A DNA stretch of 64,000 nt from Prosopocoilus inquinatus (taxonomy: Eukaryota > Arthropoda > Insecta > Coleoptera > Lucanidae), in NCBI GenBank assembly GCA_036172665.1, contig JAYKNF010000034.1:186001-250000 (forward strand), written 5' to 3'. The notes under the pieces are model-generated. The model was not told the DNA's origin, did no database searches, and saw nothing but the letters and a program-made list of their open reading frames with translations. Positions within the stretch are counted from its first letter, which is position 1. Every line of letters begins with the position of its first letter. The position numbers and the translations under genes were made by a program. Positions 1 through 11,000 of this stretch are shown one piece after another.

Positions 1-20
1 CTGGAAATAGTTTTAAACGA

Positions 21-42
21 AACAACACGTATTAGCGTTGTT
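21..42. repeat. Short dyad in each monomer (representative copy)
   Basis: AACAAC (monomer positions 21-26) and GTTGTT (37-42) are perfect inverted 6-bp arms around a 10-nt loop. Two outer bases on each side extend the stem imperfectly (GAAACAAC / GTTGTTCC). The arms are almost invariant across the window, while the loop varies between CGTATTAGC, CGCATTAGC and CATATTAGC. Short dyads have been linked to centromere identity in satellites lacking a CENP-B box, but no such role is shown here. Confidence 0.55.
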
Positions 43-92
43 CCTGTGATGTATCTAATCGATCCTTACTCATCTATCATGTTATGTAGCGT

Positions 93-107
93 TTCGATGG
101 ACTCCAG
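93..107 (+). other. Partial CENP-B-box-like motif (representative copy)
   Basis: TTCGATGGACTCCAG at monomer positions 93-107, compared with the published core TTCGnnnnAnnCGGG, matches 7 of the 9 fixed bases; the two middle bases of the final CGGG differ. It recurs once per monomer. About half of the monomers carry TTGG instead of TTCG, which lowers the match to 6 of 9. CENP-B binds such boxes in mammals, and related motifs have been reported in satellites of other animals. Binding here is speculation. The pattern is visible; the function is not. Confidence 0.35.
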
Positions 108-596
108 TAACTTTGATGTGAGATACGAAATTTTCGGACGCAGCAGAAGCTGGAAATAGTTTTAAACGAAACAACACGCATTAGCGTTGTTCCTGTGATG
201 TATCTAATCGATCCTTATTCATCTATCATATTACTTGGCGTTTCGATGGACTCCAGTAACTTTGATGTGAGATAAGAAGTTCTCGGACGCAGCTGAAGCT
301 AGAAATAGTTTTAAACGAAACAACACGTATTAGCGTTGTTCCTGTGATGTATCTAATCGATCCTTACTCATCTATCAAGTTATTTGACGTTTGGATGGAC
401 TCCAGTAACTCTGATGTGAGATACAAAGTTTACGGACGCAGCAGAAGCTGGAAATAGTTTTGAACGAAACAACACGTATTAGCGTTGTTCCTGTGATGTA
501 TCTAATCGATCCTTACTTAGCTACTATGTTATTTGACGTTTCGATGGACTCCAGTAACTCTAATGTGAGATACGAAATTTTCGGACGCAGCAGCAG

Positions 597-742
597 CTGG
601 AAATAGTTTTAAACGAAACAACACATATTAGCGTTGTTCCTGTGATGTATCTAATCGATCCTTACTTAGCTACTATATTTGACGTTTCGATGGACTCCAG
701 TAGCTCTAATGTGAGATACGAAATTTTCGGACGCAGCAGCAG
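597..742 (+). repeat. 146-bp monomer with 3-bp deletion (HOR marker)
   Basis: CTACTATATTTGACG replaces CTACTATGTTATTTGACG, removing 3 bp around monomer positions 80-84. The same shortened monomer recurs at 2531-2676, 4316-4461 and 6846-6991, once per full HOR unit. I did not notice it after 8034. It is a useful single-copy-per-unit marker for this HOR. Confidence 0.85.
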
Positions 743-1338
743 CTGGAAATAGTTTTAAACGAAACAACACATATTAGCGTTGTTCCTGTGATGTATCTAA
801 TCGATCCTTACTCATCTATCATGTTATTTGACGTTTGGTCGGACTCCAGTAACTCTGATGTGAGATACAAAGTTCTCGGACACAGCAGAAGCTGGAATTA
901 GTTTTGAACGAAACAACACGTATTAGCGTTGTTCCTGTGATGTATCTAAACGATCCTTACTTATCTAACATGTTATTTGACGTTTGGATGGACTCCAGTA
1001 ACTCTGATGTGAGATACAAAGTTCTCGGACGCAGCTGAAGCTAGAAATAGTTTTAAACGAAACAACACGTATTAGCGTTGTTCCTGTGATGTATCTAATC
1101 GATCCTTACTCATCTATCATGTTATTTGACGTTTGGATGGACTCCAGTATCTCTGATGTGAGATACAAAGTTTTCGGACGCAGCAGAAGCTGGAAATAGT
1201 TTTGAACGAAACAACACGTATTAACGTTGTTCCTGTGATGTATCTAAGCGATCCTTACTTATCTACTATGTTATTTGACGTTTCGATGGACTCCAGTAAC
1301 TTTGATGTGAGATACGAAGTTCTCGGACGCAGCTGAAG

Positions 1339-1487
1339 CTAGAAATAGTTTTAAACGAAACAACAAGTATTAGCGTTGTTCCTGTGATGTATCTAATCGA
1401 TCCTTACTCATCTGTCATGTTATTTGACGTTTGGATGGACTCCAGTAACTCTGATGTGAGATACAAAGTTTTCGGACGCAGCAGAAG
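1339..1487 (+). repeat. Chimeric monomer inside HOR unit 1
   Basis: The first half (AACAAGTATT and CATCTGTCATG) matches the tenth monomer of the 12-monomer units. The second half (TTTGGATGG, ATACAAAGTTTTCGG) matches the eighth. It is followed at 1488 by a second copy of monomer nine (ATTAACG, CTAAGCGATCC). This is what an exchange inside misaligned monomers would leave, and it accounts for unit 1 having 13 monomers rather than 12. The mechanism is inferred; the mosaic itself is directly visible. Confidence 0.75.
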
Positions 1488-1934
1488 CTGGAAATAGTTT
1501 TGAACGAAACAACACGTATTAACGTTGTTCCTGTGATGTATCTAAGCGATCCTTACTTATCTACTATGTTATTTGACGTTTCGATGGACTCCAGTAACTT
1601 TGATGTGAGATACGAAGTTCTCGGACGCAGCTGAAGCTAGAAATAGTTTTAAACGAAAGAACAAGCATTAGCGTTGTTCCTGTGATGTATCTAATCGATC
1701 CTTACTTATCTACTATGTTATTTGAAGTTTCGATGGACTCCAGTAACTCTGATGTGAGATAAGAAATTCTCGGACGCAGCAGAAGCTGGAAATAGTTTTA
1801 AACGAAACAACACGCATTAGCGTTGTTCCTGTGATGTATCTAATCGATCCTTACTCATCTATCATGCTATTTGACGTTTCGATGGACTCTAGTAATTCTG
1901 ATGTGAGATACGAAGTTTTTGGACGCAGCAGGAG

Positions 1935-3719
1935 CTGGAAATAGTTTTAAACGAAACAACACGTATTAGCGTTGTTCCTGTGATGTATCTAATCGATCCT
2001 TACTCATCTATCATGTTATGTAGCGTTTCGATGGACTCCAGTAACTTTGATGTGAGATACGAAATTTTCGGACGCAGCAGAAGCTGGAAATAGTTTTAAA
2101 CGAAACAACACGCATTAGCGTTGTTCCTGTGATGTATCTAATCGATCCTTACTCATCTATCATATTACTTGGCGTTTCGATGGACTCCAGTAACTTTGAT
2201 GTGAGATACGAAGTTCTCGGACGCAGCTGAAGCTAGAAATAGTTTTAAACGAAACAACACGTATTAGCGTTGCTCCTGTGATGTATCTAATCGATCCTTA
2301 CTCATCTATCAAGTTATTTGACGTTTGGATGGACTCCAGTAACTCTGATGTGAGATACAAAGTTTACGGACGCAGCAGAAGCTGGAAATAGTTTTGAACG
2401 AAACAACACGTATTAGCGTTGTTCCTGTGATGTATCTAATCGATCCTTACTTAGCTACTATGTTATTTGACGTTTCGATGGACTCCAGTAACTCTAATGT
2501 GAGATACGAAATTTTCGGACGCAGCAGCAGCTGGAAATAGTTTTAAACGAAACAACACATATTAGCGTTGTTCCTGTGATGTATCTAATCGATCCTTACT
2601 TAGCTACTATATTTGACGTTTCGATGGACTCCAGTAGCTCTAATGTGAGATACGAAATTTTCGGACGCAGCAGCAGCTGGAAATAGTTTTAAACGAAACA
2701 ACACATATTAGCGTTGTTCCTGTGATGTATCTAATCGATCCTTACTCATCTATCATGTTATTTGAGGTTTGGTCGGACTCCAGTAACTCTGATGTGAGAT
2801 ACAAAGTTCTCGGACACAGCAGAAGCTGGAATTAGTTTTGAACGAAACAACACGTATTAGCGTTGTTCCTGTGATGTATCTAAACGATCCTTACTTATCT
2901 AACATGTTATTTGACGTTTGGATGGACTCCAGTAACTCTGATGTGAGATACAAAGTTCTCGGACGCAGCTGAAGCTAGAAATAGTTTTAAACGAAACAAC
3001 ACGTATTAGCGTTGTTCCTGTGATGTATCTAATCGATCCTTACTCATCTATCATGTTATTTGACGTTTGGATGGACTCCAGTAACTCTGATGTGAGATAC
3101 AAAGTTTTCGGACGCAGCAGAAGCTGGAAATAGTTTTGAACGAAACAACACGTATTAACGTTGTTCCTGTGATGTATCTAAGCGATCCTTACTTATCTAC
3201 TATGTTATTTGACGTTTCGATGGACTCCAGTAACTTTGATGTGAGATACGAAGTTCTCGGACGCAGCTGAAGCTAGAAATAGTTTTAAACGAAATAACAA
3301 GTATTAGCGTTGTTCCTGTGATGTATCTAATCGATCCTTACTCATCTGTCATGTCATTTGGCGTTTCGATGGACTCCAGTAACTTTGATGTGAGTTACGA
3401 AGTTCTCGGACGCAGCTGAAGCTAGAAATAGTTTTAAACGAAACAACAAGCATTAGCGTTGTTCCTGTGATGTATCTAATCGATCCTTACTTATCTACTA
3501 TGTTATTTGAAGTTTCGATGGACTCCAGTAACTCTGATGTGAGATAAGAAATTTTCGGACGCAGCAGAAGCTGGAAATAGTTTTAAACGAAACAACACGC
3601 ATTAGCGTTGTTCCTGTGATGTATCTAATCGATCCTTACTCATCTGTCGTGCTATTTGACGTTTCGATGGACTCTAGTAATTCTGATGTGAGATACGAAG
3701 TTTTTGGACGCAGCAGGAG
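1935..3719 (+). repeat. HOR unit 2: 12 monomers (1785 bp)
   Basis: The variant order is the same as in unit 1 but with 12 monomers, including the 3-bp-shorter monomer at 2531-2676 (12 x 149 minus 3 = 1785). It opens with GTTATGTAGCG and ends with the CTCTAGTAATTCTG monomer. Monomer ten carries CTGTCATGTCATTTGGCG and GAGTTACGAAG, the arrangement shared with units 3 and 5. This makes the 12-monomer form the likely basic unit. Confidence 0.9.
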
Positions 3720-5504
3720 CTGGAAATAGTTTTAAACGAAACAACACGTATTAGCGTTGTTCCTGTGATGTATCTAATCGATCCTTACTCATCTATCATG
3801 TTATGTAGCGTTTCGATGGACTCCAGTAACTTTGATGTGAGATACGAAATTTTCGGACGCAGCAGAAGCTGGAAATAGTTTTAAACGAAACAACACGCAT
3901 TAGCGTTGTTCCTGTGATGTATCTAATCGATCCTTACTCATCTATCATATTACTTGGCGTTTCGATGGACTCCAGTAACTTTGATGTGAGATACGAAGTT
4001 CTCGGACGCAGCTGAAGCTAGAAATAGTTTTAAACGAAACAACACGTATTAGCGTTGTTCCTGTGATGTATCTAATCGATCCTTACTCATCTATCAAGTT
4101 ATTTGACGTTTGGATGGACTCCAGTAACTCTGATGTGAGATAAAAAGTTTACGGACGCAGCAGAAGCTGGAAATAGTTTTGAACGAAACAACACGTATTA
4201 GCGTTGTTCCTGTGATGTATCTAATCGATCCTTACTTAGCTACTATGTTATTTGACGTTTCGATGGACTCCAGTAACTCTAATGTGAGATACGAAATTTT
4301 CGGACGCAGCAGCAGCTGGAAATAGTTTTAAACGAAACAACACATATTAGCGTTGTTCCTGTGATGTATCTAATCGATCCTTACTTAGCTACTATATTTG
4401 ACGTTTCGATGGACTCCAGTAGCTCTAATGTGAGATACGAAATTTTCGGACGCAGCAGCAGCTGGAAAAAGTTTTAAACGAAACAACACATATTAGCGTT
4501 GTTCCTGTGATGTATCTAATCGATCCTTACTCATCTATCATGTTATTTGACGTTTGGTCGGACTCCAGTAACTCTGATGTGAGATACAAAGTTCTCGGAC
4601 ACAGCAGAAGCTGGAATTAGTTTTGAACGAAACAGCACGTATTAGCGTTGTTCCTGTGATGTATCTAAACGATCCTTACTTATCTAACATGTTATTTGAC
4701 GTTTGGATGGACTCCAGTAACTCTGATGTGAGATACAAAGTTCTCGGACGCAGCTGAAGCTAGAAATAGTTTTAAACGAAACAACACGTATTAGCGTTGT
4801 TCCTGTGATGTATCTAATCGATCCTTACTCATCTATCATGTTATTTGACGTTTGGATGGACTCCAGTAACTCTGATGTGAGATACAAAGTTTTCGGACGC
4901 AGCAGAAGCTGGAAATAGTTTTGAACGAAACAACACGTATTAACGTTGTTCCTGTGATGTATCTAAGCGATCCTTACTTATCTACTATGTTATTTGACGT
5001 TTCGATGGACTCCAGTAACTTTGATGTGAGATACGAAGTTCTCGGACGCAGCTGAAGCTAGAAATAGTTTTAAACGAAACAACAAGTATTAGCGTTGTTC
5101 CTGTGATGTATCTAATCGATCCTTACTCATCTGTCATGTCATTTGGCGTTTCGATGGACTCCAGTAACTTTGATGTGAGTTACGAAGTTCTCGGACGCAG
5201 CTGAAGCTAGAAATAGTTTTAAACGAAACAACAAGCATTAGCGTTGTTCCTGTGATGTATCTAATCGATCCTTACTTATCTACTATGTTATTTGAAGTTT
5301 CGATGGACTCCAGTAACTCTGATGTGAGATAAGAAATTTTCGGACGCAGCAGAAGCTGGAAATAGTTTTAAACGAAACAACACGCATTAGCGTTGTTCCT
5401 GTGATGTATCTAATCGATCCTTACTCATCTATCATGCTATTTGACGTTTCGATGGACTCTAGTAATTCTGATGTGAGATACGAAGTTTTTGGACGCAGCA
5501 GGAG
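3720..5504 (+). repeat. HOR unit 3: 12 monomers (1785 bp)
   Basis: Same length and monomer order as unit 2, with the 146-bp monomer at 4316-4461. Only scattered single-base differences from unit 2 were noticed, for example GATAAAAAG near 4139 and GGAAAAAG near 4468. Such close similarity between whole units, compared with the larger differences between neighbouring monomers inside a unit, is the defining property of a recent higher-order repeat. Confidence 0.9.
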
Positions 5505-6249
5505 CTGGAAATAGTTTTAAACGAAACAACACGTATTAGCGTTGTTCCTGTGATGTATCTAATCGATCCTTACTCATCTATCATGTTATTTGACGTTTGG
5601 ATGGACTCCAGTAACTCTGATGTGAGATACAAAGTTTTCGGACGCAGCAGAAGCTGGAAATAGTTTTGAACGAAACAACACGTATTAACGTTGTTCCTGT
5701 GATGTATCTAGGCGATCCTTACTTATCTACTATGTTATTTGACGTTTCGATGGACTCCAGTAACTTTGATGTGAGATACGAAGTTCTCGGAAGCAGCTGA
5801 AGCTAGAAATAGTTTTAAACGAAACAACAAGTATTATCGTTGTTCCTGTGATGTATCTAATCGATCCTTACTCATCTGTCATGTCATTTGGCGTTTCGAT
5901 GGACTCCAGTAACTTTGATGTGAGTTACGAAGTTCTCGGACGCAGCTGAAGCTAGAAATAGTTTTAAACGAAACAACAAGCATTAGCGTTGTTCCTGTGA
6001 TGTATCTAATCGATCCTTACTTATCTACTATGTTATTTGAAGTTTCGATGGACTCCAGTAACTCTGATGTGAGATAAGAAATTTTCGGACGCAGCAGAAG
6101 CTGGAAATAGTTTTAAACGAAACAACACGCATTAGCGTTGTTCCTGTGATGTATCTAATCGATCCTTACTCATCTATCATGCTATTTGACGTTTCGATGG
6201 ACTCTAGTAATTCTGATGTGAGATACGAAGTTTTTGGACGCAGCAGGAG
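5505..6249 (+). repeat. Partial HOR unit: last 5 monomers only (745 bp)
   Basis: Exactly five monomers (5 x 149) correspond to the last five of the 12-monomer unit. They are the TTTGGATGG monomer, the ATTAACG/CTAGGCG monomer, the CTGTCATGTCATTTGGCG monomer, the TTTGAAGTTTCG monomer and the closing CTCTAGTAATTCTG monomer. The first seven monomers are missing. It sits in register between full units 3 and 5, as expected for unequal exchange between units offset by whole monomers. Confidence 0.85.
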
Positions 6250-8034
6250 CTGGAAATAGTTTTAAACGAAACAACACGTATTAGCGTTGTTCCTGTGATG
6301 TATCTAATCGATCCTTACTCATCTATCATGTTATGTAGCGTTTCGATGGACTCCAGTAACTTTGATGTGAGATACGAAATTTTCGGACGCAGCAGAAGCT
6401 GGAAATAGTTTTAAACGAAACAACACGCATTAGCGTTGTTCCTGTGATGTATCTAATCGATCCTTATTCATCTATCATATTACTTGGCGTTTCGATGGAC
6501 TCCAGTAACTTTGATGTGAGATAAGAAGTTCTCGGACGCAGCTGAAGCTAGAAATAGTTTTAAACGAAACAACACGTATTAGCGTTGTTCCTGTGATGTA
6601 TCTAATCGATCCTTACTCATCTATCAAGTTATTTGACGTTTGGATGGACTCCAGTAACTCTGATGTGAGATACAAAGTTTACGGACGCAGCAGAAGCTGG
6701 AAATAGTTTTGAACGAAACAACACGTATTAGCGTTGTTCCTGTGATGTATCTAATCGATCCTTACTTAGCTACTATGTTATTTGACGTTTCGATGGACTC
6801 CAGTAACTCTAATGTGAGATACGAAATTTTCGGACGCAGCAGCAGCTGGAAATAGTTTTAAACGAAACAACACATATTAGCGTTGTTCCTGTGATGTATC
6901 TAATCGATCCTTACTTAGCTACTATATTTGACGTTTCGATGGACTCCAGTAGCTCTAATGTGAGATACGAAATTTTCGGACGCAGCAGCAGCTGGAAATA
7001 GTTTTAAACGAAACAACACATATTAGCGTTGTTCCTGTGATGTATCTAATCGATCCTTACTCATCTATCATGTTATTTGACGTTTGGTCGGACTCCAGTA
7101 ACTCTGATGTGAGATACAAAGTTCTCGGACACAGCAGAAGCTGGAATTAGTTTTGAACGAAACAACACGTATTAGCGTTGTTCCTGTAATGTATCTAAAC
7201 GATCCTTACTTATCTAACATGTTATTTGACGTTTGGATGGACTCCAGTAACTCTGATGTGAGATACAAAGTTCTCGGACGCAGCTGAAGCTAGAAATAGT
7301 TTTAAACGAAACAACACGTATTAGCGTTGTTCCTGTGATGTATCTAATCGATCCTTACTCATCTATCATGTTATTTGACGTTTGGATGGACTCCAGTAAC
7401 TCTGATGTGAGATACAAAGTTTTCGGACGCAGCAGAAGCTGGAAATAGTTTTGAACGAAACAACACGTATTAACGTTGTTCCTGTGATGTATCTAAGCGA
7501 TCCTTACTTATCTACTATGTTATTTGACGTTTCGATGGACTCCAGTAACTTTGATGTGAGATACGAAGTTCTCGGACGCAGCTGAAGCTAGAAATAGTTT
7601 TAAACGAAACAACAAGTATTAGCGTTGTTCCTGTGATGTATCTAATCGATCCTTACTCATCTGTCATGTCATTTGGCGTTTCGATGGACTCCAGTAACTT
7701 TGATGTGAGTTACGAAGTTCTCGGACGCAGCTGAAGCTAGAAATAGTTTTAAACGAAACAACAAGCATTAGCGTTGTTCCTGTGATGTATCTAATCGATC
7801 CTTACTTATCTACTATGTTATTTGAAGTTTCGATGGATTCCAGTAACTCTGATGTGAGATAAGAAATTTTCGGACGCAGCAGAAGCTGGAAATAGTTTTA
7901 AACGAAACAACACGCATTAGCGTTGTTCCTGTGATGTATCTAATCGATCCTTACTCATCTATCATGCTATTTGACGTTTCGATGGACTCTAGTAATTCTG
8001 ATGTGAGATACGAAGTTTTTGGACGCAGCAGGAG
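6250..8034 (+). repeat. HOR unit 5: 12 monomers (1785 bp)
   Basis: A full 12-monomer unit beginning with the GTTATGTAGCG monomer and ending at the CTCTAGTAATTCTG monomer, with the 146-bp monomer at 6846-6991. Its second monomer shares GATCCTTATTC and GATAAGAAGTTC with unit 1 rather than with units 2 and 3, so it may derive most directly from a unit-1-like copy. After 8034 one more opening monomer appears and then the order breaks down. Confidence 0.88.
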
Positions 8035-11000
8035 CTGGAAATAGTTTTAAACGAAACAACACGTATTAGCGTTGTTCCTGTGATGTATCTAATCGATCCT
8101 TACTCATCTATCATGTTATGTAGCGTTTCGATGGACTCCAGTAACTTTGATGTGAGATACGAAATTTTCGGACGCAGCAGAAGCTGGAAATAGTTTTAAA
8201 CGAAACAACACGCATTAGCGTTGTTCCTGTGATGTATCTAATCGATCCTTACTCATCTATCATGTTATTTGACGTTTGGATGGACTCCAGTAACTCTGAT
8301 GTGAGATAAAAAGTTCTCGGACGCAGCAGAAGCTGGAAATAGTTTTAAACGAAACAACACGCGTTAGCGTTGTTCCTGTGATGTATCTAATCGATCCTTA
8401 CTCATCTATCACGTTATTTGGCATTTCGATGGACTCCAGTAACTCTGATGTGAGATACAAAGTTTTCGGACGCAGCAGAAGCTGGAAATAGTTTTGAACG
8501 AAACAACACGTATTAACGTTGTTCCTGTGATGTATCTAAGCGATCCTTACTTATCTACTATGTTATTTGACGTTTCGATGGACTCTAGTATCTCTGATGT
8601 GAGATACGAAGTTTTTGGACGCAGCAGGAGCTGGAAATAGTTTTAAACGAAACAACACGTATTAGCGTTGTTCCTGTGATGTATCTAATCGATCCTTACT
8701 CATCTATCATGTTATTTGACGTTTGGATGGACTCCAGTAACTCTGATGTGAGATAAAAAGTTCTCGGACGCAGCAGAAGCTGGAAATAGTTTTTAACGAA
8801 ACAACACGTATTAGCGTTGTTCCTGTGATGTATCTATACGATATTTACTTATCTAACATGTTATTTGAAGTTTGGATGGACTCCAGTAACTCTGATGTGA
8901 GATACGACTCTTTCGGACGCAGCAGAAACTGGAAATAGTTTTAAACGAAACAACACGTATTAGCGTTGTTCCTGTGATGTATGTAATCGATCCTTACTCA
9001 TCTATCATGTTATTTTACGTTTGGATGGACTCCAGTAACTCTGATGTGAGAAACAAAGTTCTCGGACGCAGCAGAACCTGGAAATAGTTTTGAACGAAAC
9101 AACACGAATTAGCGTTGTTCCTGTGATGTATCTAATCGATCCTTACTCATCTATCATGTTATTTGGCGTTTCGATGGACTCCAGTAACTTTGATGTGAGA
9201 TACGAAGTTCTCGGACGCAGCTGAAGCTAGAAATAGTTTTAAACGAAACAACACGTATTAGCGTTGTTCCTGTGATGTATCTAATCGATCCTTACTCATC
9301 TATCATGTTATTTGACGTTTGGATGGACTCCAGTAACTCTGATGTGAGACACGACTTTTTCGGACGCAGCAGAAACTGGAAATAGTTTTAAACGAAACAA
9401 CACGTATTAGCGTTGTTCCTGTGATGTATGTAATCGATCCTTACTCATCTATCATGTTATTTTAAGTTTGGATGGACTCCAGTAACTCTGATGTGAGAAA
9501 CAAAGTTCTCGGACGCAGCAGAACCTGGAAATAGTTCTGAACGAAACAACACGTATTATCGTTGTTCCTGTGATGTATCTAATCGATCCTTACTTAGCTA
9601 CTATGTTATTTGACGTTTCGATGGACTCCAGTATCTCTCATGTGAGATACGAAATTTTCGGACGCAGCAGCAGCTGGAAATAGTTTTAAACGAAACAACA
9701 CATATTAGCGTTGTTCCTGTGTTGTATCTAATCGATCCATACTCATCTATCATGTTATTTGACGTTTGGACGGACTCCAGTAACTCTGATGTGAGATACG
9801 AAGTTTTTGGACGCAGCAGGAGCTGGAAATAGTTTTAAACGAAACAACACGTATTAGCGTTGTTCCTGTGATGTATCTAATCGATCCTTACTCATCTATC
9901 ATGTTATTTGACGTTTGGATGGACTCCAGTAACTTTGATGTGAGTTACGAAGTTCTCGGACGCAGCTGAAGCTAGAAATAGTTTTAAACGAAACAACACG
10001 CATTTGCGTTGTTCCTGTGATGTATCTAATCGATCCTTACTTATATATCATGTTATTTGACGTTTGGATGGACTCCAGTAACTCTGATGTGAGATACAAA
10101 GTTCTCGGACGCAGCAGCAGCTGGAAATAGTTTTGAACGAAACAACACGTATTAGCGTTGTTCCTGTGATGTATCTAAACGATCCTTACTTATCTAACAT
10201 GTTATTTGACGTTTGGATGGACTCCAGTATCTCTGATGTGAAATACGACTTTTTCGGACGCAGCAGAAACTGGAAATAGTTTTAAACGAAACAACACGTA
10301 TTAGCGTTGTTCCTGTGATGTATGTAATCGATCCTTACTCATCTATCATGTTATTTGACGTTTGGATGGACTCCAGTAACTCTGATGTGAGATACGACTT
10401 TTTCGGACGCAGCAGAAACTGGAAATAGTTTTAAACGAAACAACACGTATTAGCGTTGTTCCTGTGATGTATGTAATCGATCCTTACTCATCTATCATGT
10501 TATTTTACGTTTGGATGGACTCCAGTAAATCTGATGTGAGAAACAAAGTTCTCGGACGCAGCAGAACCTGGAAATAGTTTTGAACGAAACAACACGTATT
10601 AGCGTTGTTCCTGTGATGTATCTAATCGATCCTTACTTAGCTACTATGTTATTTGACGTTTCGATGGACTCCAGTAACTCTCATGTGAGATACGAAATTT
10701 TCGGACGCAGCAGCAGCTGGAAATAGTTTTAAACGAAACAACACATATTAGCGTTGTTCCTGTGATGTATCTAATCGATCCATACTCATCTATCATGTTA
10801 TTTGACGTTTGGACGGACTCCAGTAACTCTGATTTGAGATACAAAGTTCTCGGACGCAGCAGAAGCTGGAAATAGTTTTAAACGAGACAACACGTATTAG
10901 CGTTGTTCCTGTGATGTATCTAATCGATCCTTACTCATCTATCATGTTATTTGACGTTTGGACGGACTCCAGTAACTCTGATGTGAGATACAAAGTTCTC

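Larger units (their letters stand above)
1..1934 (+). repeat. HOR unit 1: 13 monomers (1934 bp)
   Basis: Thirteen monomers start at 1, 150, 299, 448, 597, 743, 892, 1041, 1190, 1339, 1488, 1637 and 1786. The length equals 13 x 149 minus 3, because monomer 5 (597-742) lacks 3 bp. The unit opens with a monomer marked GTTATGTAGCG and closes with one marked CTCTAGTAATTCTG followed by GCAGGAGCTGG. The same ordered series of variants returns at 1935, which proves a higher-order period. Compared with later 12-monomer units it contains one extra monomer, explained by the chimeric monomer at 1339-1487. Confidence 0.9.

Noticed and set aside
1..8034. Possible CRISPR array, given regular repeats
   Set aside because: There are no unique spacers between short repeats: the whole 149 bp repeats contiguously, and no cas gene is present.
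10644..10844. Reverse-strand open frame of 66 codons
   Set aside because: It is antisense satellite spanning one and a third monomers with no supporting feature. Similar reverse frames are simply interrupted elsewhere by point variants.
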